From positions 1 to 10,363 of the forward strand of contig JASLCM010000002.1 in NCBI GenBank assembly GCA_030151845.1: a DNA stretch of 10,363 nt. Direction: 5' to 3'. The notes below the pieces were generated by a model. That model searched no databases. It was not told the DNA's origin and saw only the letters and a program-made list of their open reading frames with translations. The DNA is from Bacteroides sp. GTDB taxonomy: Bacteria > Bacteroidota > Bacteroidia > Bacteroidales > Bacteroidaceae. Shown here piece by piece: positions 1 to 7,285 of the stretch; the first letter of the stretch is position 1; each line of letters starts with the position of its first letter. The position numbers were made by a program, and so were the translations under genes.

Positions 1-1803
1 GGTGTTAATCTCACTACCTACGAAAGTGTTAATGATGTGATCGTTATTTATAACTGTGTTGTATGAGGCCGACGCACGGAAATCCGATGCACGCATGCGA
101 TAGTCTGTACGTTGATAGATACCTCCTTGTGGTAAAACTGTAATAGGAATAGCAAAAGGATTATCTGGGTCGGTGTACAAGAATGGGTTACTATCTCGAA
201 TGGCTGTTGTAGGCATTGCTCTGTATGCAGCAGCTTGGTTCGATTCATCTGTGATATTATGTTCTTGAGAGGTAGATTGATATTTAATAGCGCCAAGGAC
301 CCCCAACTCCATTCCTTTCATTGGCTTGAATTTTAAATCGGCCTGAAACTTTAAATCTGCTAAGTGAAGGTCGATGTAGTTGTTTTCAAGTTCATGAAGA
401 ATGTTGAAATCTGCATAATTTCTGGTGTAAAACTCATTTGGGTTTAGAACACGAGAAGTGTTTAATGCGTAGGCATAAGGGTTGATGTCAAAATCACGTC
501 TTACCTCACCACTTACAACGTCTACATCTTGTGAAAGGGTTCCAGGAGCTTTTTGCTTTCTGTAAGACCCATTGGTTATGATGTTTAAAGATAAGTTGTC
601 TAAGATGTTGTAGGTCGCATTTAAGTTAGCAGTGTATCTGTTTACTTTACTTTGCTTGGTCCATCCTGGATCAAGTAATGCACTGATAGAGGCATAGTAA
701 TTTGACTTTTCTGTACCCGATGAGATACTTACTGCATGTGTCTGCATGAGGTTGTAGCTAAATAATTCGCTAAACCAATCTGTATTCATACGCTCATACT
801 GTCGTAGGAACTTATTTCTTTCTACTGCAGTATTGAGCAACTCACCATCGTTAATGAGTTGATACATCTTACCATACACTCCACTTTCAGATGCATTAGC
901 AATATCAGCTAAGTTTAGCCAACCTTTTTGTTGCATCTCTTGGTAGATACCCATTTGATCTTGAGAGTTCATAATGTTAAACTCTCTGTAGCTAGGAACT
1001 AAGCGAGTAGTAAATTCTCCAGTATAGCTTAGTCGGCTAACACCCGCTTTTCCTCTTTTAGTTGTTACTACAATAACACCCGCCATGGCGCGCGCACCAT
1101 AGATAGAGGTAGCAGAACCATCTTTTAGAATTTGAAAACTCTCAATGTCGTCTGCGTTCAACCCAGCAATTGCTGAGCTAATAAGTGTAGTAGCGTCTCC
1201 ATAAGAGAGAGAATCGGCATCCACCTCTACAACATCTTCCATTATTACACCATCTACTACCCATAATGGTTTTGAACTACCATAAATAGAGGTTGCACCA
1301 CGTACACGAATTTTAGGAGCAGCTCCAAAAGTTCCCGATACGTTCTGCACAGAAACACCAGCAGCTCTACCCTCTAGGGCCCTACTGGGGTCGGGCAAAC
1401 CATCTAGCTTTACATTGTCTCCACCTAGTTTGGTAGAGGCTCCTGTAAAGAGTCGTTTGTCTACCTGGGTCATCCCAGTTACAACAACCTCGTCTAGAAT
1501 TTGTGCATCACTCTTTAAGATGATTTTTACATGAGGTTTGATTGGCACCTCTTGCGTTTCCATTCCAATGTAAAATACCTGCAGCGTTTTTGCCGATGCC
1601 GGTATACGTGAAATGCTAAATTTTCCCTCAATATCAGTAGAAGCTCCTATGGAGGTTCCTTTAACTAACACTGATGCTCCGATTACTGGTTCATTGTCTT
1701 CCTCGGAGATTACGACTCCCTCAACTGTTTGTGTCTGGGCAAGTGCGTAACCCATGCTTAGCGACAGCATGATTAGAAGTACGAACACCTTAAATTTGTT
1801 CAT
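1..1803 (-). CDS. SusC/RagA family TonB-dependent outer-membrane receptor, N-terminal part (cut by window edge)
   Basis: Outer-membrane, TonB-driven importer of the SusC type, which works with a SusD lipoprotein to take up oligosaccharides or other large nutrients. The frame is open from the ATG at 1803-1801 to the left edge, giving 601 residues of a family that usually has about 1000. Residues 1-22 form a signal peptide (MNKFK, hydrophobic core, ALA before Q23). Residues 27-100 are a carboxypeptidase-regulatory-like domain. A TonB-box-like DEVVVTG lies at 104-110. The plug domain follows, with VVDGV at 182-186 and SIYGARAMAGVIVVTTKRG at about 233-251, then the start of the barrel. I see no STN domain between the signal peptide and the regulatory-like domain, so direct signalling to a FecR/ECF sigma pair is unlikely (inference). 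The start has no Shine-Dalgarno match. The substrate cannot be told from this part. Family assignment is secure. Confidence 0.96.
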   Translation of the reverse strand, partial: MNKFKVFVLLIMLSLSMGYALAQTQTVEGVVISEEDNEPVIGASVLVKGTSIGASTDIEGKFSISRIPASAKTLQVFYIGMETQEVPIKPHVKIILKSDAQILDEVVVTGMTQVDKRLFTGASTKLGGDNVKLDGLPDPSRALEGRAAGVSVQNVSGTFGAAPKIRVRGATSIYGSSKPLWVVDGVIMEDVVEVDADSLSYGDATTLISSAIAGLNADDIESFQILKDGSATSIYGARAMAGVIVVTTKRGKAGVSRLSYTGEFTTRLVPSYREFNIMNSQDQMGIYQEMQQKGWLNLADIANASESGVYGKMYQLINDGELLNTAVERNKFLRQYERMNTDWFSELFSYNLMQTHAVSISSGTEKSNYYASISALLDPGWTKQSKVNRYTANLNATYNILDNLSLNIITNGSYRKQKAPGTLSQDVDVVSGEVRRDFDINPYAYALNTSRVLNPNEFYTRNYADFNILHELENNYIDLHLADLKFQADLKFKPMKGMELGVLGAIKYQSTSQEHNITDESNQAAAYRAMPTTAIRDSNPFLYTDPDNPFAIPITVLPQGGIYQRTDYRMRASDFRASASYNTVINNDHIINTFVGSEINT

Positions 1804-2073
1804 AAGTTTGCTTTTAGGTTAATATAACTTGCTTTAATTCGGGTGCAATGTATGTATATTTATTTATATATAAAATTTAAAATTGATTTATTTTAAAGAT
1901 AAGTAACAAAATAGTTGTTTAACTATATGTTGTGCCATTAAAATAATAACTACCAAAAGGTATTTTTTTAATAAAAACAGCTGTCAAATAGCTTGTTTAT
2001 AGCAAAAAGATAGTTTTAAATGAAAAATATTCAAATGTTAAAAATAATCAGCTGTTTAATGAGGGTGGTTAAT

Positions 2074-2103
2074 TATACGTCTGTATCGTAAAGTTGACGT
2101 ATA
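2074..2103. promoter_or_regulatory. Perfect 8-bp inverted repeat, possible operator upstream of the SusC gene
   Basis: TATACGTC at 2074-2081 is mirrored by GACGTATA at 2096-2103, separated by 14 bases. The symmetry and spacing, about 22 bp centre to centre, fit a dimeric regulator binding two turns of helix. It lies about 270 bases upstream of the SusC start codon. Nothing in the window encodes a regulator, so the link is inferred from position only, and chance is possible in AT-rich DNA. Confidence 0.3.
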
Positions 2104-2400
2104 GATATTATGTATAGAGAATGGTTTTGAATTTTAAAAGATATAATAATCTCATTATTAGCATATTGAGTTTTATGATTTAATTGATGGATGATTGTAT
2201 TTTATTACAAAAAAGAGCATAAAAACTACATATTAAATTATAGCAAAGTTGATGCGTAGCTATTTCTAAGATAAATGGGTTAAAAAGTAACAGTTTATTA
2301 CTCTGTATAAGAGTACGGAAAGGAGTGCTGATAAAGGTGTTAAATGATCCTAGCTCCAAACAAAGTGTAGAGGAGTTTTTTGAGTTATAATTCCTTTCAT

Positions 2401-2439
2401 AAAAAAAAGTCCAGGGTTTTTAAAGACCTGGACTTTTTT
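2401..2439 (-). terminator. Intrinsic terminator of spt (bidirectional hairpin)
   Basis: The arms AAAAAAGTCCAGG (2403-2415) and CCTGGACTTTTTT (2427-2439) pair perfectly around an 11-base loop. Read on the minus strand, the hairpin starts 22 bases after the spt stop codon and ends in eight U residues. Read on the plus strand it also ends in a T run, so it could stop transcription both ways. It separates spt from the SusC unit downstream. Confidence 0.92.
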
Positions 2440-2461
2440 ATTCATAAGGGTATATTTTGAA

Positions 2462-3646
2462 CTAGAGTAAATCTAGTGCTTTAAAGCATTTGATAAGTTT
2501 TTCAACAGCAATATCGATCTGCTCTTTGGTATGGGTTGCCATAAGAGAGAAGCGAATTAAAGTGTCGTTTGGTGAACAAGCAGGTGGAACTACTGGATTA
2601 ATAAAGATTCCCTCATCAAACAACATTTTTGTAACCATAAAGGTCTTCTCCATATCTCTTACGTATAAAGGTATAATAGGAGTAGATGTTGCACCAATTT
2701 CAAATCCAGCCTCTCTAAAACACTTCAGTGCATAGTTTGTAACTTCCCATAAATGGTCGATTCGTTCTGGCTCCGATTTCATGATATGAAGTGCTGCTTG
2801 TGCGGCTGCTGTAGCTGCAGGCGTATTACTCGCACTAAAAATATAGGAACGAGAGTTGTGGCGCAAGTAATTAATTACAGATTTATCCGCAGCGATGAAT
2901 CCACCAATAGCGGCTAGGGATTTACTAAATGTACCCATAATAAGATCTACATCATCTGTTAGATTAAAGTGATCACAAGTACCGCGTCCGGCTCTTCCTA
3001 AAACTCCTAAGCCATGAGCTTCGTCTACCATAATACTAGCGTTGTATTTTTTCGATAAACGAACAATCTCTGGAAGATTGGCTATATCGCCCTCCATACT
3101 AAAAACACCATCTACAACAATCAGCTTTACTGACTCTGGTCGACATTTTTTGAGCTCTTTCTCTAAAGACTCCATGTCGTTGTGTTTAAATTTTAAGGTA
3201 GTAGAGAAAGAGAGTCTTCTTCCCTCTACGATTGAAGCATGATCCAGTTCGTCACAAATAATATAGTCTTCGCGTCCAGTAACGCAAGAAACCACCCCTA
3301 AGTTTACTTGAAACCCTGTGGAGTAAATGATAGCATCTTCCTTGCCTACAAATTCGGCTAGCTCTTTTTCTAGTTGAAGGTGTAGGTCGAGTGTGCCATT
3401 TAAAAAGCGTGATCCCGCACAACCAGTACCATATTTTCTAGTGGCTTCAACCGCAGCCTCTATGACTTTAGGGTGATTGGTTAGCCCCAAGTAGGAGTTA
3501 GATCCAAACATCAAGACCTTGCGGCCACTCATTACAACTTCAGTATCCTGTTCACTCTCTATACAACGAAAGTAAGGATAAACCCCTTTTTCTTTTACTC
3601 GTTGAGGTAAATCATATTTCGAAAGCTTATCTTGTAGTAGTCCCAT
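2462..3646 (-). CDS. spt: Serine palmitoyltransferase (PLP-dependent, alpha-oxoamine synthase family)
   Basis: Condenses L-serine with a long-chain acyl-CoA (or acyl-ACP) to give 3-ketosphinganine, the committed step of sphingolipid synthesis; a soluble cytoplasmic PLP enzyme. The 394 residues are full length for the family. Visible motifs are GTGCAGSRFLNG at 73-84, DHASI at 135-139 (H136 should stack on the PLP ring), DEAHG at 208-212 (D208 and H211 contact PLP) and GTFSKSL at 238-244 with K242 as the Schiff-base lysine. GTFSKS is typical of serine palmitoyltransferases, whereas 2-amino-3-ketobutyrate ligase usually has a GTLGKALGG-type loop. The N-terminus MGLLQ...KYDLPQ and the C-terminus ending KALDLL match what I recall of the Bacteroides enzyme. 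The start is the first ATG of the frame, and a -7 promoter element lies about 110 bases upstream. It is monocistronic with its own terminator and divergent from a lipid kinase gene. BioF or Kbl activity is the less likely alternative. Confidence 0.92.
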   Translation of the reverse strand: MGLLQDKLSKYDLPQRVKEKGVYPYFRCIESEQDTEVVMSGRKVLMFGSNSYLGLTNHPKVIEAAVEATRKYGTGCAGSRFLNGTLDLHLQLEKELAEFVGKEDAIIYSTGFQVNLGVVSCVTGREDYIICDELDHASIVEGRRLSFSTTLKFKHNDMESLEKELKKCRPESVKLIVVDGVFSMEGDIANLPEIVRLSKKYNASIMVDEAHGLGVLGRAGRGTCDHFNLTDDVDLIMGTFSKSLAAIGGFIAADKSVINYLRHNSRSYIFSASNTPAATAAAQAALHIMKSEPERIDHLWEVTNYALKCFREAGFEIGATSTPIIPLYVRDMEKTFMVTKMLFDEGIFINPVVPPACSPNDTLIRFSLMATHTKEQIDIAVEKLIKCFKALDLL

Positions 3647-3757
3647 GTGTTATTTGTATATAATATCTAATCTAAAGTAAATTCTTTGTGAACTTTATTG
3701 ATAGTGAGTTAGTTTATATGTTTACTAACAGCTAAAAAACATTAAACAAAACGGTGG

Positions 3758-3765
3758 CAAAGATA
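3758..3765 (-). promoter_or_regulatory. Bacteroidota -7 promoter element for spt
   Basis: On the minus strand this reads TATCTTTG, an exact match to TAnnTTTG, and is followed by CC. It would give a leader of roughly 100 bases before the spt ATG at 3646. I see no clear TTG/TTTG -33 element at the expected distance, so only the -7 half is supported. Confidence 0.5.
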
Positions 3766-3847
3766 GTAAATAATGTATTTACTCCCCTTTTTTCATTAAA
3801 AAATTCACACAACAACTTAAATATACTTATTTATACTATTTTTTAAA

Positions 3848-3855
3848 TATCTTTG
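3848..3855 (+). promoter_or_regulatory. Bacteroidota -7 promoter element for the lipid kinase gene
   Basis: TATCTTTG is an exact TAnnTTTG match, 29 bases before the ATG at 3885, implying a short leader of about 20 bases. It is the same octamer as the spt -7 element on the other strand, 82 bases away, so the two promoters diverge without overlapping. No convincing -33 element is seen. Confidence 0.55.
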
Positions 3856-3884
3856 CTCATATATTTTAGCGGAAAAGCAGCATA

Positions 3885-4916
3885 ATGAAACGTGTAACAT
3901 TTGTCGTAAACCCTATTTCTGGTACAACAGAAAAAAAAGAAACCATAAAACTAGTTGAAGAAGCAGTTGCCAAGCGTGGTGATGCCTGGAAAATTATCGA
4001 AACAAAATATGCAGGACATGCAACAGAAATAGCTAAAGATGAGGTAAGTAAAGGAACCGATGTTGTTGTGGCAATAGGTGGAGATGGTACAGTTAATGAA
4101 ATAGGAAAGGCCCTGGTGCATACTGATACTGCCTTAGCAATTATTCCTGCAGGGTCGGGTAATGGATTGGCTCGCGATTTAGAGATTCCAATGTCACCCA
4201 AAGGAGCTTTGGAGGTGATTGAGGAGATGAATAAGGAGATCATTGATTACGGTAAAATTAATGATACCTGTTTTTTTTGTACTTGTGGTGTAGGTTTTGA
4301 CGCTTTTGTGAGTTTAAAGTTTGCTGAGTCTGGTAAGAGAGGACTACTTACTTACCTAGAGAAGACTTTGCAAGAGAGCTTAAGGTATGAACCAGAAACT
4401 TACGAACTAGAAGCAGAGGGAAGTACAACAAAACACAAAGCCTTTCTAATAGCCTGTGGTAATGCAGCACAATATGGGAATAATGCCTATATCGCCCCGA
4501 AGGCAATGATTACCGATGGGCAGATGGATGTAACAATCATAGAACCCTTTACCTTTCTAGATGTACCCGCACTCGCCTTTCAGCTTTTTAATCGCACCAT
4601 TAATACAAACAGTAGGATCAAGACCATGCGTTGCAGAACCCTTCGAATAACAAGAAAAGGAGAGGGTGTTGTGCATTTCGATGGAGACCCTGTAATGATG
4701 GGAGAAGAGCTTTTTATTGAAATCATTCCTCGTGGCCTGCATGTAATCTTACCTAAAAAAAGAGCCAATGAGATTCGCTCAACAGGTAAAGAGAAGCAAG
4801 CGGAAGCGGCCCCAAAGGAAGAAAGTGCAGAATTTAAAGATGTATTGGGCTACTTTAACCGGCATATAATTGATCGGAACAAAGCTATCTTTAAGAAACT
4901 TACCAAGAAAGAGTAA
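3885..4916 (+). CDS. Diacylglycerol kinase family lipid kinase (DAGK/sphingosine kinase fold)
   Basis: ATP-dependent kinase that phosphorylates a hydroxyl of a lipid, acting at the inner face of the cytoplasmic membrane. The 343 residues include a complete catalytic region: NPISG at 9-13, the nucleotide-binding GGDGT at 65-69, AGSGNGLAR at 89-97, GVGFDA at 135-140, APKA...DGQMDV at 204-215, and HFDGDP at 264-269, whose acidic residues match the family's catalytic/metal site. A lysine- and glutamate-rich tail (about 290-343) goes beyond the usual ~300-residue length. The start follows from NPISG lying ten residues in, as normal. The gene is divergent from serine palmitoyltransferase across 238 bases, so a long-chain base or ceramide is a plausible substrate beside diacylglycerol (inference). 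The family also includes undecaprenol-independent enzymes such as DgkB and YegS, so the exact substrate is open. aspS follows after 59 bases with its own promoter element. Confidence 0.9.
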   Translation: MKRVTFVVNPISGTTEKKETIKLVEEAVAKRGDAWKIIETKYAGHATEIAKDEVSKGTDVVVAIGGDGTVNEIGKALVHTDTALAIIPAGSGNGLARDLEIPMSPKGALEVIEEMNKEIIDYGKINDTCFFCTCGVGFDAFVSLKFAESGKRGLLTYLEKTLQESLRYEPETYELEAEGSTTKHKAFLIACGNAAQYGNNAYIAPKAMITDGQMDVTIIEPFTFLDVPALAFQLFNRTINTNSRIKTMRCRTLRITRKGEGVVHFDGDPVMMGEELFIEIIPRGLHVILPKKRANEIRSTGKEKQAEAAPKEESAEFKDVLGYFNRHIIDRNKAIFKKLTKKE

Positions 4917-4936
4917 ATAAATTGCGAATAAATAAT

Positions 4937-4944
4937 TAATTTTG
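4937..4944 (+). promoter_or_regulatory. Bacteroidota -7 promoter element for aspS
   Basis: TAATTTTG matches TAnnTTTG exactly and lies 31 bases before the aspS ATG, within the 59-base gap after the lipid kinase gene. No clear -33 partner is seen; a TTG at 4922-4924 is too close. Read-through from the kinase gene also remains possible, as no terminator lies between the two genes. Confidence 0.45.
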
Positions 4945-4975
4945 TCAAGCTTAATATAAAACAAACGATATAACG

Positions 4976-6739
4976 ATGTTTAGAACGCATACGTGTGGAG
5001 AGTTGAGACTCTCAGATGTAAAAAAAGAGGTTACCTTATCGGGCTGGGTTCAGCGCAGTAGAAAGATGGGGGGAATGACCTTTATCGATTTAAGAGATAG
5101 ATACGGTATCACTCAATTGGTTTTTAACGAAGAGGTCGATGCCGACCTTTGCGATAAGGCCAACAAACTGGGTAGAGAATATGTGATTCAGATAACAGGA
5201 GAGGTGAGTGAGCGTTTTAGTAAAAACGACCATTTAGCCACTGGAGATATAGAGATCTTAGTTAGCCAACTAACTGTACTGAACCGTGCAGCAACACCTC
5301 CTTTTACAATCGAAGATAAGACAGATGGTGGAGATGATTTGCGAATGAAGTATCGTTACCTTGATTTACGCAGAAAACCAGTACGTGCAAACTTGGAACT
5401 TCGTCATAAAATGACCATGGAGATTCGTAAATATTTGGACAAGAAAGGATTCCTTGAGGTTGAAACTCCCGTTTTAATAAGCTCTACACCCGAGGGTGCA
5501 CGTGACTTTGTTGTTCCTTCTCGTATGAATCCTGGACAGTTTTATGCCCTACCACAATCTCCTCAAATCTTTAAGCAGTTGCTTATGGTGTCGGGTTTTG
5601 ATCGCTACTTCCAAATCGTGAAGTGTTTTCGTGATGAGGACTTACGTGCAGACCGTCAGCCAGAGTTTACGCAGATCGACTGTGAGATGAGTTTTGTGGA
5701 GCAAGATGACGTAATAGAGGTATTTGAGGGAATGACTCAACATCTTTTTAAAGAGATTAGAGGAGTAGATATCGATATCCCCTTCCAACGTATCTCTTGG
5801 CACGATGCGATGAAATATTACGGAAGCGACAAGCCCGATCTTCGTTTCGATATGAAGTTTGTGGAGTTAATGGATATCCTACAAGGACATGGGTTTAAGG
5901 TGTTTGACTCGGCTCAATACGTTGGCGGAATTTGTGCAAAAGGTGCTGCAAGCTATACCCGCAAACAGCTAGATGCTTTAACAGACTATGTTAAGCGTCC
6001 ACAAATTGGAGCAAAAGGAATGGTTTATGCTCGTGTTAATGAAGATGGAACCGTAAAATCGAGTGTAGATAAATTCTATACCCAAGAGGTTCTTCAAGAG
6101 ATGAAAGAGGCCTTCCAAGCAGAAGCAGGAGACCTTATTCTTATCTTGTCTGGTGAAGATGTGATGACTACTCGCAAGCAACTTTGTGAACTTCGTTTAA
6201 AGGTAGCCAGTGAGTTGGGCTTACGTGATAAAAATAAATTCTCCTGCCTATGGGTAGTAGACTTCCCTCTCTTTGAGTGGGACGATGAGGAGAAGCGTTA
6301 CGTAGCAGTTCACCACCCTTTTACATCACCAAAAGAAGAGGATATTGCCCTTTTAGATACAGAACCAGGAAAAGTGCGTGCTAACGCATACGATATGGTT
6401 ATTAATGGAGTAGAAGTTGGTGGAGGCTCTATTCGTATTCACGACAGTGAATTGCAAAACAAAATGTTTAAACTTTTAGGATTAACCCCCGAGGTTGCAA
6501 AAGAACGCTTTGGATTCTTAATGAATGCCTTTACCTACGGAGCACCTCCTCATGGTGGATTAGCTTATGGGTTGGATCGTTGGGTTTCCATTTTTGCAGG
6601 TTTAGACTCTATCAGAGACTGTATTGCATTCCCAAAAAACAATGCAGGTCGTGATGTTATGATTGATGCTCCAGCTCAAATTGAACCTTCACAGCTAGAA
6701 GAACTTGGCTTAAAGATAGTAGAACAGAAAGGTGAATAG
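4976..6739 (+). CDS. aspS: Aspartyl-tRNA synthetase (bacterial type, class II)
   Basis: Charges tRNA-Asp with aspartate in the cytoplasm. The 587 residues are normal for the bacterial form. An N-terminal OB-fold anticodon-binding domain covers about 1-105 (GWVQRSRKMGG...FIDLRDR). The class II core follows: FLEVETPVL at 159-167, aspartate-site QSPQ at 194-197, and motif 2 FRDEDLRADRQPEFTQID at 218-235. The bacterial GAD insertion spans about 286-410, and motif 3 GLAYGLDR is at 528-535 with its arginine at 535. In the loop where non-discriminating enzymes usually carry a histidine, this one has M31, which favours a discriminating enzyme for tRNA-Asp only (inference from family knowledge). The start is the first ATG, directly before the conserved N-terminal strand. 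The next gene begins at the base after the TAG stop. Confidence 0.98.
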   Translation: MFRTHTCGELRLSDVKKEVTLSGWVQRSRKMGGMTFIDLRDRYGITQLVFNEEVDADLCDKANKLGREYVIQITGEVSERFSKNDHLATGDIEILVSQLTVLNRAATPPFTIEDKTDGGDDLRMKYRYLDLRRKPVRANLELRHKMTMEIRKYLDKKGFLEVETPVLISSTPEGARDFVVPSRMNPGQFYALPQSPQIFKQLLMVSGFDRYFQIVKCFRDEDLRADRQPEFTQIDCEMSFVEQDDVIEVFEGMTQHLFKEIRGVDIDIPFQRISWHDAMKYYGSDKPDLRFDMKFVELMDILQGHGFKVFDSAQYVGGICAKGAASYTRKQLDALTDYVKRPQIGAKGMVYARVNEDGTVKSSVDKFYTQEVLQEMKEAFQAEAGDLILILSGEDVMTTRKQLCELRLKVASELGLRDKNKFSCLWVVDFPLFEWDDEEKRYVAVHHPFTSPKEEDIALLDTEPGKVRANAYDMVINGVEVGGGSIRIHDSELQNKMFKLLGLTPEVAKERFGFLMNAFTYGAPPHGGLAYGLDRWVSIFAGLDSIRDCIAFPKNNAGRDVMIDAPAQIEPSQLEELGLKIVEQKGE

Positions 6740-7129
6740 GTGAAAGGATCTGTTCGTCTTTTTAGATTTACAGTTGTAGGCACGCTTAATGCGCTGCTTA
6801 CAGCTGTTTTTATTTGGTTTTTTATGGAGTACTTAGGCTGGAACTATAAAGAAGCCAATGTTCTCTCTTACCTTCTCGCACAAACAAATAGCTTTCTTTG
6901 GTGCAAATACTGGATATTTCCAGTCGACCCAGAAAAAAGTAAGCACAACACTTTTCAGCAGATTCTACTCTTCGGATTAACCGTACTTATAGCCTATATC
7001 GGACAGCTACTTTTCATCTTGTTCTTAATAGAACTTCTTCAATTCAATGAGTATTTGGGTCAATTCTTAGGCCTGTTTGTTTACGGAGCCATCACTTACC
7101 TCTGTAATCGATACCTAACCTTTCGATAA
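6740..7129 (+). CDS. GtrA family small membrane protein
   Basis: Four-helix inner-membrane protein of the GtrA/DPMS-like family. Studied members help move polyprenyl-phosphate-linked sugars across the membrane or assist cell-surface glycosylation. The 129 residues fit the family. Membrane segments are at about 8-30, 37-60, 74-100 and 104-124, and the C-terminus has the typical NRYLTF ending (123-128). The start is a GTG immediately after the aspS TAG. The same frame is closed by that stop, the next ATG is 29 codons in and would remove the first helix, and AAAGGTGA just upstream can serve as a ribosome site. Translation is thus probably coupled to aspS. No glycosyltransferase is adjacent, so the partner and lipid-linked sugar are unknown. 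Alternative: a general membrane protein with no sugar role. The gene converges on pabC across 156 bases. Confidence 0.88.
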   Translation: MKGSVRLFRFTVVGTLNALLTAVFIWFFMEYLGWNYKEANVLSYLLAQTNSFLWCKYWIFPVDPEKSKHNTFQQILLFGLTVLIAYIGQLLFILFLIELLQFNEYLGQFLGLFVYGAITYLCNRYLTFR

Positions 7130-7251
7130 GAACCTTTTCACTTCACTCTTATTGGTTATACCTCACATAGAGGCAGTAGCAGACAATTAGATCTTGAACA
7201 ACCTTTTACGAAAGAAGGAAGAAAATAGAGGCAGACTCAACTTCTAGTAAA

Positions 7252-7268
7252 CAAAGAGACTCTCTTTG
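7252..7268 (-). terminator. Weak hairpin, possible end of the pab operon transcript
   Basis: CAAAGAG (7252-7258) and CTCTTTG (7262-7268) form a perfect 7-bp stem with a 3-base loop, 17 bases past the pabC stop on the minus strand. Only three T residues follow before the run is broken, so termination would be weak. No better terminator is seen for either gene in the convergent gap 7130-7285. Confidence 0.3.
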
Positions 7269-7285
7269 GATGAATAGCAACTGCG

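Larger units (their letters stand above)
1804..2461. other. AT-rich intergenic region upstream of the SusC gene
   Basis: These 658 bases hold no credible protein gene. They contain the terminator of the minus-strand spt gene (2401-2439), a perfect 8-bp inverted repeat (2074-2103), a shorter one (TACTCT at 2299-2304 with AGAGTA at 2310-2315), and two imperfect copies of CAGCTGT followed by an AAT (1978 and 2049). The SusC promoter should lie here on the minus strand, but I found no exact TAnnTTTG; near misses with one extra spacer base are at 2040-2032 and 1962-1954. The SusC gene may therefore use a long leader or an activator-dependent or alternative promoter (inference). Confidence 0.6.

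Noticed and set aside
48..296. Minus-strand 82-codon open frame
   Set aside because: It lies inside the SusC gene in another frame and resembles no protein; the SusC frame is continuous across it.
1803..1810. TAAGTTTG on the plus strand, an exact -7 match
   Set aside because: It overlaps the SusC start codon and points into the intergenic gap with no gene after it; likely chance in AT-rich DNA.
2462..3646. Reading as 2-amino-3-ketobutyrate CoA ligase or BioF
   Set aside because: Same enzyme family and length, but the GTFSKSL active-site loop and the termini fit serine palmitoyltransferase better; no threonine dehydrogenase or biotin gene is adjacent.
3866..4243. Minus-strand 125-codon open frame
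   Set aside because: Antisense to the lipid kinase catalytic region and composition-driven; it would also overlap the spt/kinase divergent promoter region.
4271..4278. Run of eight T residues inside the lipid kinase gene as a phase-variation tract
   Set aside because: Short for slippage control, encodes a conserved-looking Phe-Phe pair, and the frame is intact; a surface or defence gene would be a more usual setting.
7167..7234. Direct repeat ATAGAGGCAG at 7167 and 7225
   Set aside because: Ten bases only, in a short convergent gap with no other structure; probably chance.
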